From NCBI RefSeq assembly GCF_014633365.1, contig NC_068346.1:34349191-34413190 (forward strand): DNA of 64,000 nucleotides, given 5' to 3'. Below are positions 10,808 through 21,775 of this stretch, piece after piece. Below the pieces are notes generated by a model. The model did not search any database. It was not told where the DNA came from and saw nothing but the letters and a program-made list of their open reading frames with translations. The translations under genes were made by a program, and so were the position numbers. Numbering within the stretch: position 1 is the stretch's first letter; every line of letters starts with the position of its first letter. The DNA is from Diospyros lotus. Taxonomy: Eukaryota; Streptophyta; Magnoliopsida; Ericales; Ebenaceae.

Positions 10808-11409
10808 ACATGCACGGAATCAACATTAACCATGTACGGAATCAACACATTGCATGACACAACAATAGAGGGATAAGATTTCTAATCTTTGGTCATTGGT
10901 TAGCTTCTGTTAGTTTGTCTACACACTCCAAACAAATTTTAAATATGCACAGAATCAACACATTCCTCAGTAGACACTACCACAACTTGACCTTCTCCAA
11001 ACATTTTTTTTTTATAAGTTACAGTCCTAAGTCGAAGGGGAGAGTCCACTAGCCATCTAGGTAAGTGCATTCAACCTATGTAATGCGTAACCCGACACAC
11101 GTGCTCAATAGAAGTCATCACATGGACATATGAGTAATTCAAACAATGTGAGGGGCATCACTATCAACTACTCTGTGAATCATAAAAATACCATGTAGTG
11201 TTCATCATTGCTGCTAGAGCTATCCAACCATTTTTTTTTTTTTTTTTATAAATGGCTACAACTAGGTAGGCTAACATATCATGCATAATTAAAAAACCAA
11301 ACCCTCTCCCCAAACTTAAAATGAGCCATTATCCCAAGGGCTTGAAAAGCAGTAAACAGGAAGGAAGGTACCTGGGATGGAGAAGCAGTGCAGTGATGGT
11401 CAGAGTGAG

Positions 11410-12594
11410 TCAATGGTCTTCAGGAGGTGGGGGTGGCTGGTACTGGAGTAGCTGGGCAAACATGGATCTCATCTCCTCATGCTGGGTACGAAGGTCGGCT
11501 CTGAGAATATCTAGGCCCGCTTGGAACAAGCGGAATTGCCGATCTTGCTCTTCTCGATTTTCTTGTATCTGTGCTTGCATGGCCTCCAAGGTGGGGCCGA
11601 AGTTGACTCCTCCAGACCGACGTCGGAGTGGTGGCCTCACTGCTGGTGGTGTTTCGGGTTCCATGTACTCCGCAGCTTCATCTTCTTCCTCGGCCTCTGC
11701 TGCTGCGTCTCGCATTTGAGCGGCATGTCGGTGCTGGACAATTTGAGTCTGTGACTGCCGGATAGTGTAGAGATTGATCAGTATGGGTTTCGTCCTGTCG
11801 AGCTTAGATGATGATGTAGGAACTTTGGCTTGCTTGCACAATGCTGAGATGAGTGCTGGAAAATAAATCCTCTTCTTACTACCCTTGGTCAAGGCGAGGG
11901 TGACGATTTGTTGGAATATGCGCTCGCCAAAATTCAAATCATGTCCAGTAGCCAAGGTATATAGCAGTTGCATCCGTGGAGGGTATATCTCAATCATGTG
12001 TGAGGATGGAGCGATGTTAGAGGATAAGATGTAATGGAACATCTTCGCCTTGAGGTTGAGCTCGTTATGGAGCACCACATTGTGGCACGGCCACACCGGT
12101 GGAATGTCTTCATTGAAGCAAAAATGAGCCACTTGATTCCAGTCCTCTATGTCCGGGAGAGCTGTCCCTGATGTCACTTGATAAAAGTGTTGGATTACGT
12201 CAGGACTGAATGGTACCCACACTCCTCGCACATATGTATGGAAGGCATGAGCTTCCTCATCTTCATCATCACCTCCAAGGATGTTATCATTGAAATTGGC
12301 GAGGAATTCTCGAACCACGGAGGGATAGATCTTGTGAGGCTTGGCACAAAATTTGTGCCACTTCTTGGCATGAATAACTTCAGAAACACCTGTGATCTCA
12401 ATGCTAGCAAGGTCAACTTCTCGCTCCCTATGGAGAGGCCAGGACTTTATCACTCGGGCCCGTTCTTCAGTTTCGGTAGTAAGGTAGATTGGATATGATG
12501 GAGGATTAGCTCGCGGCCGTTTGGAAGCATTTGAACTTGTTACAATGGCTTTACCCTTGTTTGCGGCTGGAGTGTAGCGAGTTTTGGGTGCCAT
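11410..12594 (-). CDS. Antisense retroelement gene, putative plant transposon-domain protein
   Basis: A 394-codon uninterrupted frame lies opposite to the integrase. The ATG at 12594 is chosen because the upstream part of the frame (to 12630) crosses a good splice acceptor, TTGTGCTTGCAG (12613). A matching donor AAAG|GTATGT lies at 13051, so the gene appears to have a leader exon in the right inverted arm and a 439-nt leader intron. The protein has a Lys/Arg-rich N-terminus, a central region with KKWHKFCAKP and YVRGVWVPFSPDVI that resembles the 'putative plant transposon protein' domain of gypsy-associated ORFs, an acidic EAEEEDEAAEY stretch near residue 300, and a Gln/Glu-rich probable coiled coil near the C-terminus ending in a Pro run. 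Extra ORFs of this sort, sometimes antisense, are known from Tat/Athila-type elements. The function is unknown. Intactness beside a dead integrase is notable. Confidence 0.65.
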   Translation of the reverse strand: MAPKTRYTPAANKGKAIVTSSNASKRPRANPPSYPIYLTTETEERARVIKSWPLHREREVDLASIEITGVSEVIHAKKWHKFCAKPHKIYPSVVREFLANFNDNILGGDDEDEEAHAFHTYVRGVWVPFSPDVIQHFYQVTSGTALPDIEDWNQVAHFCFNEDIPPVWPCHNVVLHNELNLKAKMFHYILSSNIAPSSHMIEIYPPRMQLLYTLATGHDLNFGERIFQQIVTLALTKGSKKRIYFPALISALCKQAKVPTSSSKLDRTKPILINLYTIRQSQTQIVQHRHAAQMRDAAAEAEEEDEAAEYMEPETPPAVRPPLRRRSGGVNFGPTLEAMQAQIQENREEQDRQFRLFQAGLDILRADLRTQHEEMRSMFAQLLQYQPPPPPEDH

Positions 12595-13050
12595 CTTTGC
12601 TTGTGATCGATCCTGCAAGCACAAAACCAACCATTAGAATGGGAATAAATAAGGGAAAGAATCAATTATTTCTCTATTTGTTTGTTTCTTATCTTCTTCT
12701 TCTTCTTCTCTTTTTTTTTTTTTTATATATATATTTTGTAGAAGCCAAAGGTGCCACAATATCCCCCAAACTTAAATCATTCCACTCCCCCAACTTATAG
12801 TGCAATGTGTGTGAAAATGTGTGGTTGGGGCATTTCATCGAACACTTGGTGTGCATGCTGAAAGGGAAAAAGGAAAATAAGGCTTAGGATGCACTAAAGT
12901 TTCCCCAAATAAAAGCAGAACAAACAACAACAATCCATACACAACATCACCAACCACAACATCTTTGCTCCCATTCACAAAGCAACTCAACACCCATTTC
13001 CACAATGGAGCACCAATCCATACAAAAACACTAAACTGATTCCAAACATA

Positions 13051-13476
13051 CCTTTAATGTTGAAGTTGGAGAGTGAAGAGGGGAGGTCCTTGAAGAAAAT
13101 CTTGGAAAATTTGTAAGGGAGCAGGCTGGGAGAATCGTGGGAGGCTAGGTGAGGGCGGGGTGAGGGAAATTGGTAGAAGGAGAAGGCAATGCGGGGGGAA
13201 TAAATGCGAGGGGGTCGGCTTATTAAGGCCGACCCGTACCGCGGTGCGGCCGCGGCATGCATGCCGCGGCTCACCCGCGAGCCACAGCAAGCATGCTGTG
13301 GCGCGGTCTGGCCGCGGCATGCGCGGCCCGACCGCGAGCAGCAGAGAGGCAGCTGCCTCGCGCTGTGGCCGCGGCATGCATGCCGCGGTCATGGCGCGAG
13401 CTACCCCCTTTGATTTTTTTGATTTTTTTTATTATTTATTTTTTTTCTTTTTGTTTTGTATTATTATTAGAATTAA
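13051..13476 (-). promoter_or_regulatory. Right inverted arm: putative promoter and leader exon of the antisense gene
   Basis: Read on the - strand, this arm has an A-rich tract, three GC-rich palindromic blocks, a TATA-like CATTTATTCCCC near 13200, and a pyrimidine-rich leader ending ATTAAAG|GTATGT, a consensus 5' splice site at 13052/13051. The order matches a promoter plus first exon for the frame starting at 12594. It is also the mirror copy of 10394-10807. The promoter role is inference; the inverted repeat and splice site are visible. Confidence 0.5.
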
Positions 13477-13481
13477 TTTTC

Positions 13482-16400
13482 AAAGGAAAGACTGTGTATG
13501 CTCAACTCATGTACATTCTTAAACCCAAAAAACAAGGAGCATGATGCTGGTGAGGACGAAGCACTAAGAAGTACAACCAAACACTTTGATCTCATATATT
13601 TGATAAGAGTAGGAGATAAAAGTTTCCTATTTGTATAGCCTCACCTACCTTTCTTTCCTGTTGATTGGCATCGTTGTGGGGAATACCTTACTGTTGTTTT
13701 CTGCATTAACCTTGTATTTACCATATGATTAATTACTTATGGCAAGCAGTAGTGCATGTTAAAATTTAAAAATTCATTTACATGTGAAGGCAATGCATTT
13801 TTTTTTTGGGGGTAGGTAGAAGCAATGCATTTCCGCTTTCTTTGTTAATTAGCTTCCAATATGGGTTCAACTACTAATACATTCCGATATATCTTAGAAT
13901 TTATAGTATACCCAGAAGATATTTTACTTGTCTATGCTTGTAGATGTTTACTGAAGATGCATTTATTTATCTTTCAATAGTATGAAAGATAAAGTTCACT
14001 TCTCTCTTATAGCTTGAGCCTTTAAATAAATTACTAGTCAATAATTAATTTAACAAATTTCTCAGATTAATATATCTTAAGATAAGAGTATAAACAAAAA
14101 TAGGTATGGCTGGTATACTAACAGGAATAATATCTAGAAAGAGACCCTTAAAAACTCCAAACTGTTTGATCATGTTTGCAGATAGATATGTTCCTGCAAC
14201 ACCCATGAAAGCACATAATCCACTAAACCCCCCAATTATTAATGGATTTAGACCTGTAACAATCAGAATGGTAGATCTGAGGGTCTAAAGCCAAAAAAAA
14301 TTTCAAGCAGAATTTGTAAAGAGCTTCAGCACTTTTCTTTTTTTTTTTTTAGATACCTATACAGCACCATTGTTTCACTTAGGATTTTGACCAAAATTTA
14401 CATGTTGCAAAGAAGAAGTAAGACATTTGAGTACAAACACTTGCTAAGTACAAAATCCTTGAAGCATGAATATAAGAACAGCCAAGGTTCAGCCATTAAA
14501 ATGATGGAGGCAAATGATAACATGCTAAGTACAAAAATCTCTTTACTGTGCCATATTTTATGGCCACCTCCAAATAAGCAGAGGATTGCTTATAACAAAC
14601 TAAACATTTCTACATAAGTAGAAATTAGATTTAGTCAACCAGAAGAAGCCTCCCCATGACAATGCAGGTAAAAAGTTTAGCAATTAGGATAATACCATGC
14701 TGCGTTAAGAATGCTGTCATCACTCCACCAGGAGCAAGAACAACATTGAAGTAAAGAAGAACATATGCTAGGCTTGCTGGGAGCACAGGCTGCTGCATGT
14801 ATACAACCCACCCATGCTTGGTAGCCTCCACACTCATTTTCACTGTTTATCAAGATTGTAGTTAGTTGGGTAGTCCACATCAAAATAACAATTTGAAGTT
14901 AAGCTGAAGACAAACCTATATTCTCAGTATCCAGCAGAGGTCTTTCTGTAGAGTTTTTGCAACATGCTTGTGGAGTTTTAGTAAGATCAAGAACTCCTTT
15001 AGAAAGTTTGTCGGTTAACCACATGAGACCAACCTTGAGACAGTGTGAATCTCAGAATAACAAGGAATAGTTCTAGCAAAGCAACATATGCCAGAGCAAG
15101 CAGAAGAAGAAAGAAATATTAGGAAAGAGCAAGAACGAGAGGTTTACAGCAACAAGAAGCGCCCATATCATTGAACCAGCAACAAGCTTTAAGCAGGTCA
15201 CAGCGTTGTATTTAGACAGGAGATGCCAAATAGAGATGCTCCAGCAATCTACAATAGCATTAGATGTCAAATCTCTTCTTTGAGAGTGCGCCATTTTAAG
15301 TTCCAAATTGCAACAATTTAACCAGTTTGAATATTTGGGTCAGTTGTTGATATAGAACTTATCCATTGGACCCCATATTAATGTGCACTCCAGGATTTGA
15401 GCAAGAGAATACTGCCATAATTTCAGTTACAAGCAACAAATATGAGAATATCACCACCCAAAATTATGAGTCTGCATGTAATTAGCCCTGTCATAATGAA
15501 ATGGTCACAGAAATTACAAGAACCTCGCAGAGAAGATCAATTTGGCTAAGAGTAGCATTTGCTTGTGCAAGAGCAACGGGCCGATTTGCCCCTGCTAACT
15601 GCATGAGGAGAATGCCTACAATTAGAAAATCCTGACATCCAATACAGGGACCAGAGAAGGGAAAAAGATAACTGCCAACAGATATAAGAAATAAACGGGT
15701 ATGAATAAGAACTCCCAGCACAACCCAGTCACGTTCCACGCAATCCCCAGAGCCAACCCAGACGGCCTCTCAACAGCCCCAGCGAATACTAAAACAACAA
15801 ACCAAGGGCGGGAAACCATGGATGACACAGATGGGTGAACCATATGGGCATCGACTATCTTAGCAACAGATAAAAGCTGAGCAGCTGCCTGAGCGAAAGC
15901 AAAGTGTTAGGATACAACTATCCAGGAAGAGATAGTTCAGAAACTAGCTCTAAGGCTGGTCATTCATGAACCAATTACCTGGAGAGTTGACAAAAACGTA
16001 CGTGCAGGTACTCTAGGGAAATGATCCAAAAGTTTACCAACAAAAGGGCCCCAACAATTACTGCAAGCTGTTCAACATGGACCTCGTTAGAAAGCATTCT
16101 TTTGCCTTTTATTTATATGCATTGTCTATCTCTTTGAACACATTGAAACCTTTGCAAAGAAACCCATTATTGCAATTGGGAGAAGGTTTGGATGCATTGA
16201 CAGCAGGCCATGCAAAATTCCAGAGCTGTTCCACCAAATTTCCAGCTGCACAACTAGCATACAAGGTTGTTCAAATAAAATATGATTGAATTAGAAACTT
16301 CTCAATGATCCAACATATCAAAATATGCTGTATGATACCATTTAAAACAGATTATTATGTTCAAATGATCCAACATCAATACAATTTGCTGTATGATACC

Positions 16401-18682
16401 ATGAAAAATAGATTACTGTATTCTAAAATGGAAAAGTTTACAGCCATTGCCAGAGCATCTGCGAACACACACAAAACTTTATTAGCTAAAAGAAGGAAAG
16501 GAAGAAAGAAAGCTGATGCTGCCAGTAGTTTGACAGCTTCACAAACCACAAACCCCATGAATCAGACGCTCTACCCGAGTTTGATGTATCTAGCCTAGCT
16601 GTTCAATGTGTTTGAATTCTGATATTGAGACCAGAACTTCACCCACAAGCCCCTGGGAAAGGGTGACAACATGAGGGGCCATGGGAGGTATGGACCACCC
16701 ACTATGAAATAATTTTTGTTCATTTGTGCATGCACTTCATTTAAGTGATTATAGTTACACAAAATTCAGTCGTTGTTTATCATGGAACAACTGTTGAATG
16801 ACGTGCCTCAAGAACTGGTTGAACAAGTCAAAAACACATGCTGAAATATGACCATAAGACCAGGAAGTTTATTATTTCTTTTACTATTCCTTAGGAGAAA
16901 TAGCTGTTACTGTTAGATGCAATAGACAGCAGATTATAGGTTGAATTTTTTTGGATTTATGTTATCAATTCATGTATCAATATCTGTTTTAATCATCAAT
17001 GCAATATAGACATTTTTTGCAGTCTTGAATTCTTATTGTTCTTGCTTACGAACTTTGCTGTTTTTTTACCTTGATTCTGTAAAAAACCAACAAATTGGTA
17101 CCAGAGCTTGATTTCTTAAGGGATCTGTGAGTTGAGTGAGCCTAAACACAAACCAAAACCTTCAGCACAAACACAACACACAAAAATCTTCCATCAGTTA
17201 CACCACCAGTCTTTGATGGTGACAACTATGAAGCCTGGGCTGTTAGAATGAGAGTTCATTTGGATGCTTTGGATTTGTAGGAAGCAGTGGAGAATGACTA
17301 TGAAGTTCCAGCACTGCCTACCAATCCAACAGTTGCTCAGCTCAAGAACTATAAGGAGAAAAGGACCAGAAAATTGAAAGCAAAGGCTTGCTTGTACTCT
17401 GCAGTTTCAAGCACAATTTTCACTAGAATCATGAACCTAGAATCTGCAAATGATATCTGGTAGTATCTCAAGAAGGAATACCAAGGCAATGAGAGGACAA
17501 AGAACAAGCAGGTGATGAACCTGATCAGGAAATTCAAGATGCAAAGAATGAAAGTCAGAATCCATCAAAGAGTATTCTGACAAACTGCTCAGCATTGTAA
17601 ACAAGGTGAGATTGCTTGGTAAGGATTTTTCTGATGAGAGAATTGTGCAAAAGATTCTGGTTACATTACTTGAGAAGCATGAAGCTAAAATCTCTTCTTT
17701 AGAAAAGTCAAAGGATCTGTCAAGCATTTCCTAGGCAGAACATGTTAATGCACTGCAAGCATAGGAGCAAAGGAGGCTCATAAGGCAAGAAGGTTTAGTG
17801 GAGGGTGCATTTCAAGGCAGATCCCAAAACAATGAAGGAGGCAAGAACAAGAAGAAGAAGCAAAACAACAACGACAAGCCTGGACCAAGTACAGGTAACA
17901 ACAACAGCAACAAGAGTGGAACATAACCACTCTGCCCACACTGCAAAAAGACTAACCATCCACAGAGAAGGTGCTGGTGGAGGCCAGATGCTCAATGCAG
18001 AATATGACCATAAGACTAGGAAGTTTATTATTTCTTTTGCTATTCCTTAGGAGAAATGGCTGTTAGATGCAACAGACAACAAATTAGGCTGAGTTTTTTT
18101 TGAATTTCTGTTATTAATTATGTATAAATATATGTTTTAATCATCAATGCAATATAGACGTTTTTTACAGTCTCGAATTCTTATTGTTCTTGCTTACAAA
18201 CTTTGATGTTTTTCACCTTGTTTCTGTAAAAAAAATCCAACAATAACATATGTCGATAGTAAATTACACATAAGGGAGTTTGCCACTACCTTACAGTCCT
18301 GCTGGATGCGCAGGGATTGTAGCAAGGACATTCTGCTCCTCCTCTGAAAAGACCTGAAAATGAAACAACAAAAGAATGAGAAGATGAGACAGCAGCATCC
18401 CCACGCTTTCGTCTTGCTTATTCAATATTTGCAAAGGAAAAGAGTTGTTGGCCACTTGAGATCATACTGGCAATGTTGTGAACAGATTGTCAGCATAAGT
18501 ATCTTCTACCAGCAATTTAATATGAAGATTCAATCTCAAGGATATCAGATTTTATATGAACAACAGGGATTGAACAATTAGAAGCAGGAGATGAAAATTC
18601 ATTCTGGACTTCTTTGTCAGAGCGAACATGATTGGGTTCTTCAGTTTCTGTTATTGAACATCTAGCATAAAAAACTTCCCAC
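13482..18682 (-). pseudogene. IREG3 pseudogene copy B (exons 11-2)
   Basis: Recognisable exons are exon 2 (18682..18468, 215 nt, +4 frameshift), 3 (18353..18290), 4 (about 16265..16150), 5 (16067..15979, 89 nt, 1-nt loss shared with copy A), 6 (15888..about 15715), 7 (15598..15524), 8 (about 15254..15154), 9 (15033..14916), 10 (14842..14696) and 11 (14253..about 14146). Exon 1 is absent. Exon 12 is lost with about 970 bp of surrounding intron, and exon 13 is replaced by the gypsy block. Private defects include a lost acceptor before exon 4 (CAG to CAA), a lost donor after exon 6 (GT to GG), a 1-nt loss in exon 8 and a small deletion in exon 4. Exons 9 and 10 remain open. It is clearly dead. 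Confidence 0.88.
16792..18242 (+). mobile_element. Internally deleted copia element in IREG3 copy B
   Basis: Sister copy of 1314-2811 at the same intron position: TGTTG start, CCAACA end, flanks ACAAC / ATAAC. The 5' LTR is 16792-17092, followed by a TTGGTACCAGAGC primer site. The gag remnant has more stops than in copy A. The zinc-knuckle reads CPHCKKTNHPQRRCW. It has the same missing pol and truncated 3' LTR (from about 18002). The ATG of the copy A gag is deleted here. Confidence 0.85.
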
Positions 18683-18704
18683 CTTTAAGATTCTCATTGA
18701 CCAT

Positions 18705-19476
18705 CACTAGACAAAAATAGGAATTTAGTGACGGTTTTCAACAACCGCTGAAGTAGTCGCCACAAAATTATATTTTTTGCGGTGGTTGGTAACATTTTGC
18801 GAATTTTAGCAGCTGCCGCTGTTTCTGACCCGCTCGTGCACACATGGCTTTTTGTGGCGCCCTGCGGTGCGCCCCACTTGGCCGCATGACCGCTCGCCAT
18901 GTGGCAATGCTGAAATTTTATTACAGCTGCTGTCTTCCCCCAGTTTCGATCCCAGGACCTCACATATGTGCCCTCGCGTGCAAAGTCTACTGATATGCGA
19001 AGCTTCCTTGTTATATATCCGCGTATATTAATTATATACTAATCCAATCACTATTTTTCAGAATTATATTTTATATTTTATTAATATAAATTTAAAAATA
19101 ATTAATTGATTAAATTAAATTAATTAATTGATTAAAAATAAAAAGAAAAGTTAACATATTTTTTTAAAATTTCTTTCTATAAATTATCCAAATTTATATA
19201 TTTTTAATATAAATATTAGATATTTTCTAAAATTTTGCAGTGGTTCTTCAAAATCATCACAAATGTTAATTTAATTTATTTTTTTAATTATTAAATTATT
19301 TCCTAAATTTAATGACAATTTTTGAAAATCCTCGCAAAATTTAATTTTAAAATTTAAAATATTTAAATTTTGTGAAAATTTTTTAAAATCGTCACAAAAT
19401 GTTGAAAAAATCGTTGCAAATACCATGTTTTGCGGCGGCAAAAAAATCATTGAAAAATATCAATTTTTTTGTAATG
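18705..19476. mobile_element. CACTA-like non-autonomous element, 772 bp
   Basis: It begins CACTAGACAAAAAT and ends ATTTTTTTGTAATG, an imperfect terminal inverted repeat of CACTA type. It is flanked by CAT on both sides (18702-18704, 19477-19479), the 3-bp target duplication expected for this superfamily. Copy A shows the empty site GACCATGAACAAAAAC near 3270-3285. Sub-terminal repeats (TTTTGCGGCGG, CGCAAAATTT) are present; no transposase is encoded. Confidence 0.75.
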
Positions 19477-19520
19477 CATGAACAAAAACAAGCTTTCAAG
19501 AAAAATCACTTGATTTCAGC

Positions 19521-19664
19521 GAGCCAAAAGAATTTGTTGATAATGATGATGAGATGTTATTATTGATGGGTGCCAATGATTGTGCATGAGTTGCTTGACT
19601 CTCTATGTTTGGAGCTTCAAAAGAGACTAATGCTAGCAAGCTTTCATTACAAGGAGATAGGGAT
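19521..19664 (+). pseudogene. Kinase C-terminal fragment fused to IREG3 copy B
   Basis: Counterpart of 3314-3469. It reads EPKEFVDNDDEM and then stops at TGA 19587, with homology continuing to about 19664. It sits directly after the IREG3 5' homology, at the same junction as in copy A. Confidence 0.6.
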
Positions 19665-20659
19665 TAAACTCTTTTTTGTCTGGGATTCCACTTTATAATT
19701 TACTCATAATTTTAATAAGAGATACATTACTTGCATAAAATTTAAAAATAGAGATACATGCAAGTCTTTTATAAATTGAATAATGTGTATAATCCATTCT
19801 TTTAGCAGATTTATTTACTTTGTATAATCGTGGAGTGGTAAATGCAAAATTGATAAGTTTATTTTAGTCAAAATAATGTTGTGACAGAGCACAAAAAAAG
19901 TTAGTCTTTTATTTTAAATATTAATATGTAATATATATACATAACATTATGGTCTATTATAAGTATTTGAACACTCATAGATATATAGTCACATAAATAA
20001 AGATATATAAAAGTGTAAAAATTGATTTTGTTAAGGAGATGGTATCTGTGTGGGTGCATATTAATTAGTGAAATGATTTGGCCACACACAAGGATCTCAT
20101 CTTAATTCTTCCTACTTCTCTAGCTTCTTGGCATTTGAATCGTGGTGTAATGTACAATATTAACATGCATATCATAAAGATGGTTTATTATTGAAATAAT
20201 TTAATAATTAGTCTAAATTTGAAACAAATTATAATTAAGTATAGTTTAGGCATATTTCTTGAAAATAAAATAATAATGAGGCTTTTATATATTATTATTA
20301 TTATTAAGGAAGGTTTTTTTTTTCCTTTTCTGGCGCTGAACTCAAACAAACTTCAAAAATAATTTGTCAAATTTACAAATCTCATAGATGATTTGTATAA
20401 TTTACCTGAAATTAACTACTTTAACTGCCACTGGGTTGTGGCCGGGATGAACTCGTATATATTTCTGCAGTTCTTGATCTCATCTGATCTGATAACGCGC
20501 ATACACCACGCGTAATCCAATTCATATTGGTTCTGGATTAGGAGGAACCGAGCTTTATTTAAGTTGCATACATATACGTCTTTGTTCACAATAAACAAAT
20601 TAAGAGAATCATTAGAAGAGAGACAGAGAGAAAGATCATATCGTCTGAAACTAATATTA
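19665..20659 (+). promoter_or_regulatory. Kinase B upstream region
   Basis: AT-rich non-coding DNA lies in the left part. From about 20410 come the kinase-type promoter blocks: AACTGCCACTGGGTT, TTCTTGATCTCATCTGATCTG, ACCACGCGTAATCC and GGTTCTGGATTAGGAGGAAC. A TATA-like TTTATTTAAG lies near 20553, then an AG-rich leader to the ATG at 20660. Compared with kinase A it lacks both the CACTA-like insertion and the tandem 104-bp units, so it is probably closer to the ancestral promoter. Confidence 0.5.
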
Positions 20660-21685
20660 ATGGGTTCCTGGATCAAGAAGGAGTTTCTCGGCAAGGGATC
20701 GTACGGGACCGTGCGCAAGGCAGTCCCTCTGACGAGGGAATTAGCAGATTCTAAAGATGATGATGATGATGATTCGCCGCTGATGATGGTTTCCGAGATT
20801 GCTGTCAAGTCTGCAGATTTCGCGTCCTCGACCTCTCTTCGGAAGGAAGGAGACATCCTGTTCTTGTTGAGTGATTGTCCCGGAATCATCCGTTGTTATG
20901 GGGAAGACGTCTCCGAGGAGAAGGGCAGGAGGGTGTACAACCTCTTGCTGGAGTTCGCTCCCGGCGGCTCCCTCAAGAGTTTGATTGAAAGAAGGGGCGG
21001 GGCACTGCCGGAATCAGAAGTGCGACGCTACACTCGCATGATGCTCAAAGCTTTAAACTACGTGCATGACAAGGGCTACGTCCACTGCGACATTAAGCCA
21101 CATAACATTCTTGTTTTCCCTTCTCAACACGGCAATGGGAACTACGTGAAGATTGCCGATTTTGGACTGGCAAAGAAAGCAGATGAAGGCAATGGATGGA
21201 GCGATATTGATCCTCGTTTGATGGGCCGCACTCGCGGGACTCTTCCTTATGCTTCGCCAGAATCTATTGTTTGGAACATGAACAAGTCGCCAGTGGATAT
21301 TTGGGCTCTTGGGTGCACGGTATCGCAGATGATGACCGGACGATCTCCATGGGAGTGCACGGACAGGCTAGAGCTGAAATTGAAGATAATTCTTGGGAGA
21401 GAGCTACCCAGAATTCCAGAAAACATGTCTAGCCAAGGCAAGGATTTCTTACGGAAGTGCTTCGAGAGGGAATGGGAAACCAGATCAACAGCTGCAGAGC
21501 TTCTTCGACATCCTTTCGTTGAAGGGGAGCCAGAAGAATGGGCCGACGAGATGCTGAGGAGTGCCGATGAAGATGGTCGATGGGCTTTTCGGTTTTCCAT
21601 GTTTAAGGAGGAAGAGGAGGATCCTTTGACAACAATACCAATAGAGTTCTATTTGCCTTCGTCTTTGAGGGTTCCTGTTCTATAG
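20660..21685 (+). CDS. MEKK-like protein kinase, copy B (full tail)
   Basis: Intronless Ser/Thr kinase, 341 residues, of the plant MAPKKK17/18-like group that phosphorylates MAPKKs in stress and ABA signalling (family knowledge). Motifs are the Gly loop GKGSYGTV at 11-18, an Asp run 33-38, catalytic Lys50 in IAVKSAD, Glu63, PGGSLKSLI at 101-109, HCDIKPHN at 142-149 (Cys replaces Arg of HRD), DFG 167-169, activation segment TRGTLPYASPE to 201, and conserved DIWALGC at 213-219. The C-terminus is acidic (FKEEEEDP), then hydrophobic. ATG 20660 is preferred over an in-frame alternative start at 20564 because MGSW fits the family and 20564 lies in the leader. Kinase A is about 1-2% different. This is the best candidate for the functional kinase of the locus. 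Confidence 0.9.
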   Translation: MGSWIKKEFLGKGSYGTVRKAVPLTRELADSKDDDDDDSPLMMVSEIAVKSADFASSTSLRKEGDILFLLSDCPGIIRCYGEDVSEEKGRRVYNLLLEFAPGGSLKSLIERRGGALPESEVRRYTRMMLKALNYVHDKGYVHCDIKPHNILVFPSQHGNGNYVKIADFGLAKKADEGNGWSDIDPRLMGRTRGTLPYASPESIVWNMNKSPVDIWALGCTVSQMMTGRSPWECTDRLELKLKIILGRELPRIPENMSSQGKDFLRKCFEREWETRSTAAELLRHPFVEGEPEEWADEMLRSADEDGRWAFRFSMFKEEEEDPLTTIPIEFYLPSSLRVPVL

Positions 21686-21775
21686 ACATTGTTTCTTCTT
21701 TCTTTCTTTCTTTCTTTCTTTCTGTTTGTCTTGTCTTTCGTTCTTTCTTTCTGTCTGCCTGTTTGTCTTTCTCTA
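21686..21775. repeat. (TTTC)n microsatellite after kinase B stop
   Basis: TTTC repeats, degenerating to TCTG / TTTG, begin about 15 bp after the stop codon. In kinase A the equivalent tract is shorter and is translated in the frameshifted tail. Confidence 0.9.

Larger units (their letters stand above)
9150..13481. mobile_element. Athila-type Ty3/gypsy fragment plus inverted-arm antisense gene
   Basis: This block has no counterpart in the intact IREG3 locus. Homology to the IREG3 flank stops at about 9149 (equivalent 28580) and resumes at about 13482 (equivalent 29083). It replaces the last IREG3 exon in copy B. It contains, in order, an integrase fragment (9150-10175), a T-rich spacer, a left inverted arm (10394-10807), an antisense frame (12594-11410) and a right inverted arm (13051-13476). 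I see no LTR pair. The right edge of the inserted block coincides with the outer edge of the right arm. Confidence 0.7.

Noticed and set aside
11321..12498. + strand frames at 11321-11719 and 12178-12498
   Set aside because: Shadows of the antisense gene; no family resemblance.
10394..13476. The two ~410-bp arms as an LTR pair
   Set aside because: They are inverted, not direct, and lack TG...CA ends, so they cannot be the LTRs of one element.
18694..18963. 89-codon - strand frame
   Set aside because: Lies within the CACTA-like element end and shows no domain; chance frame.
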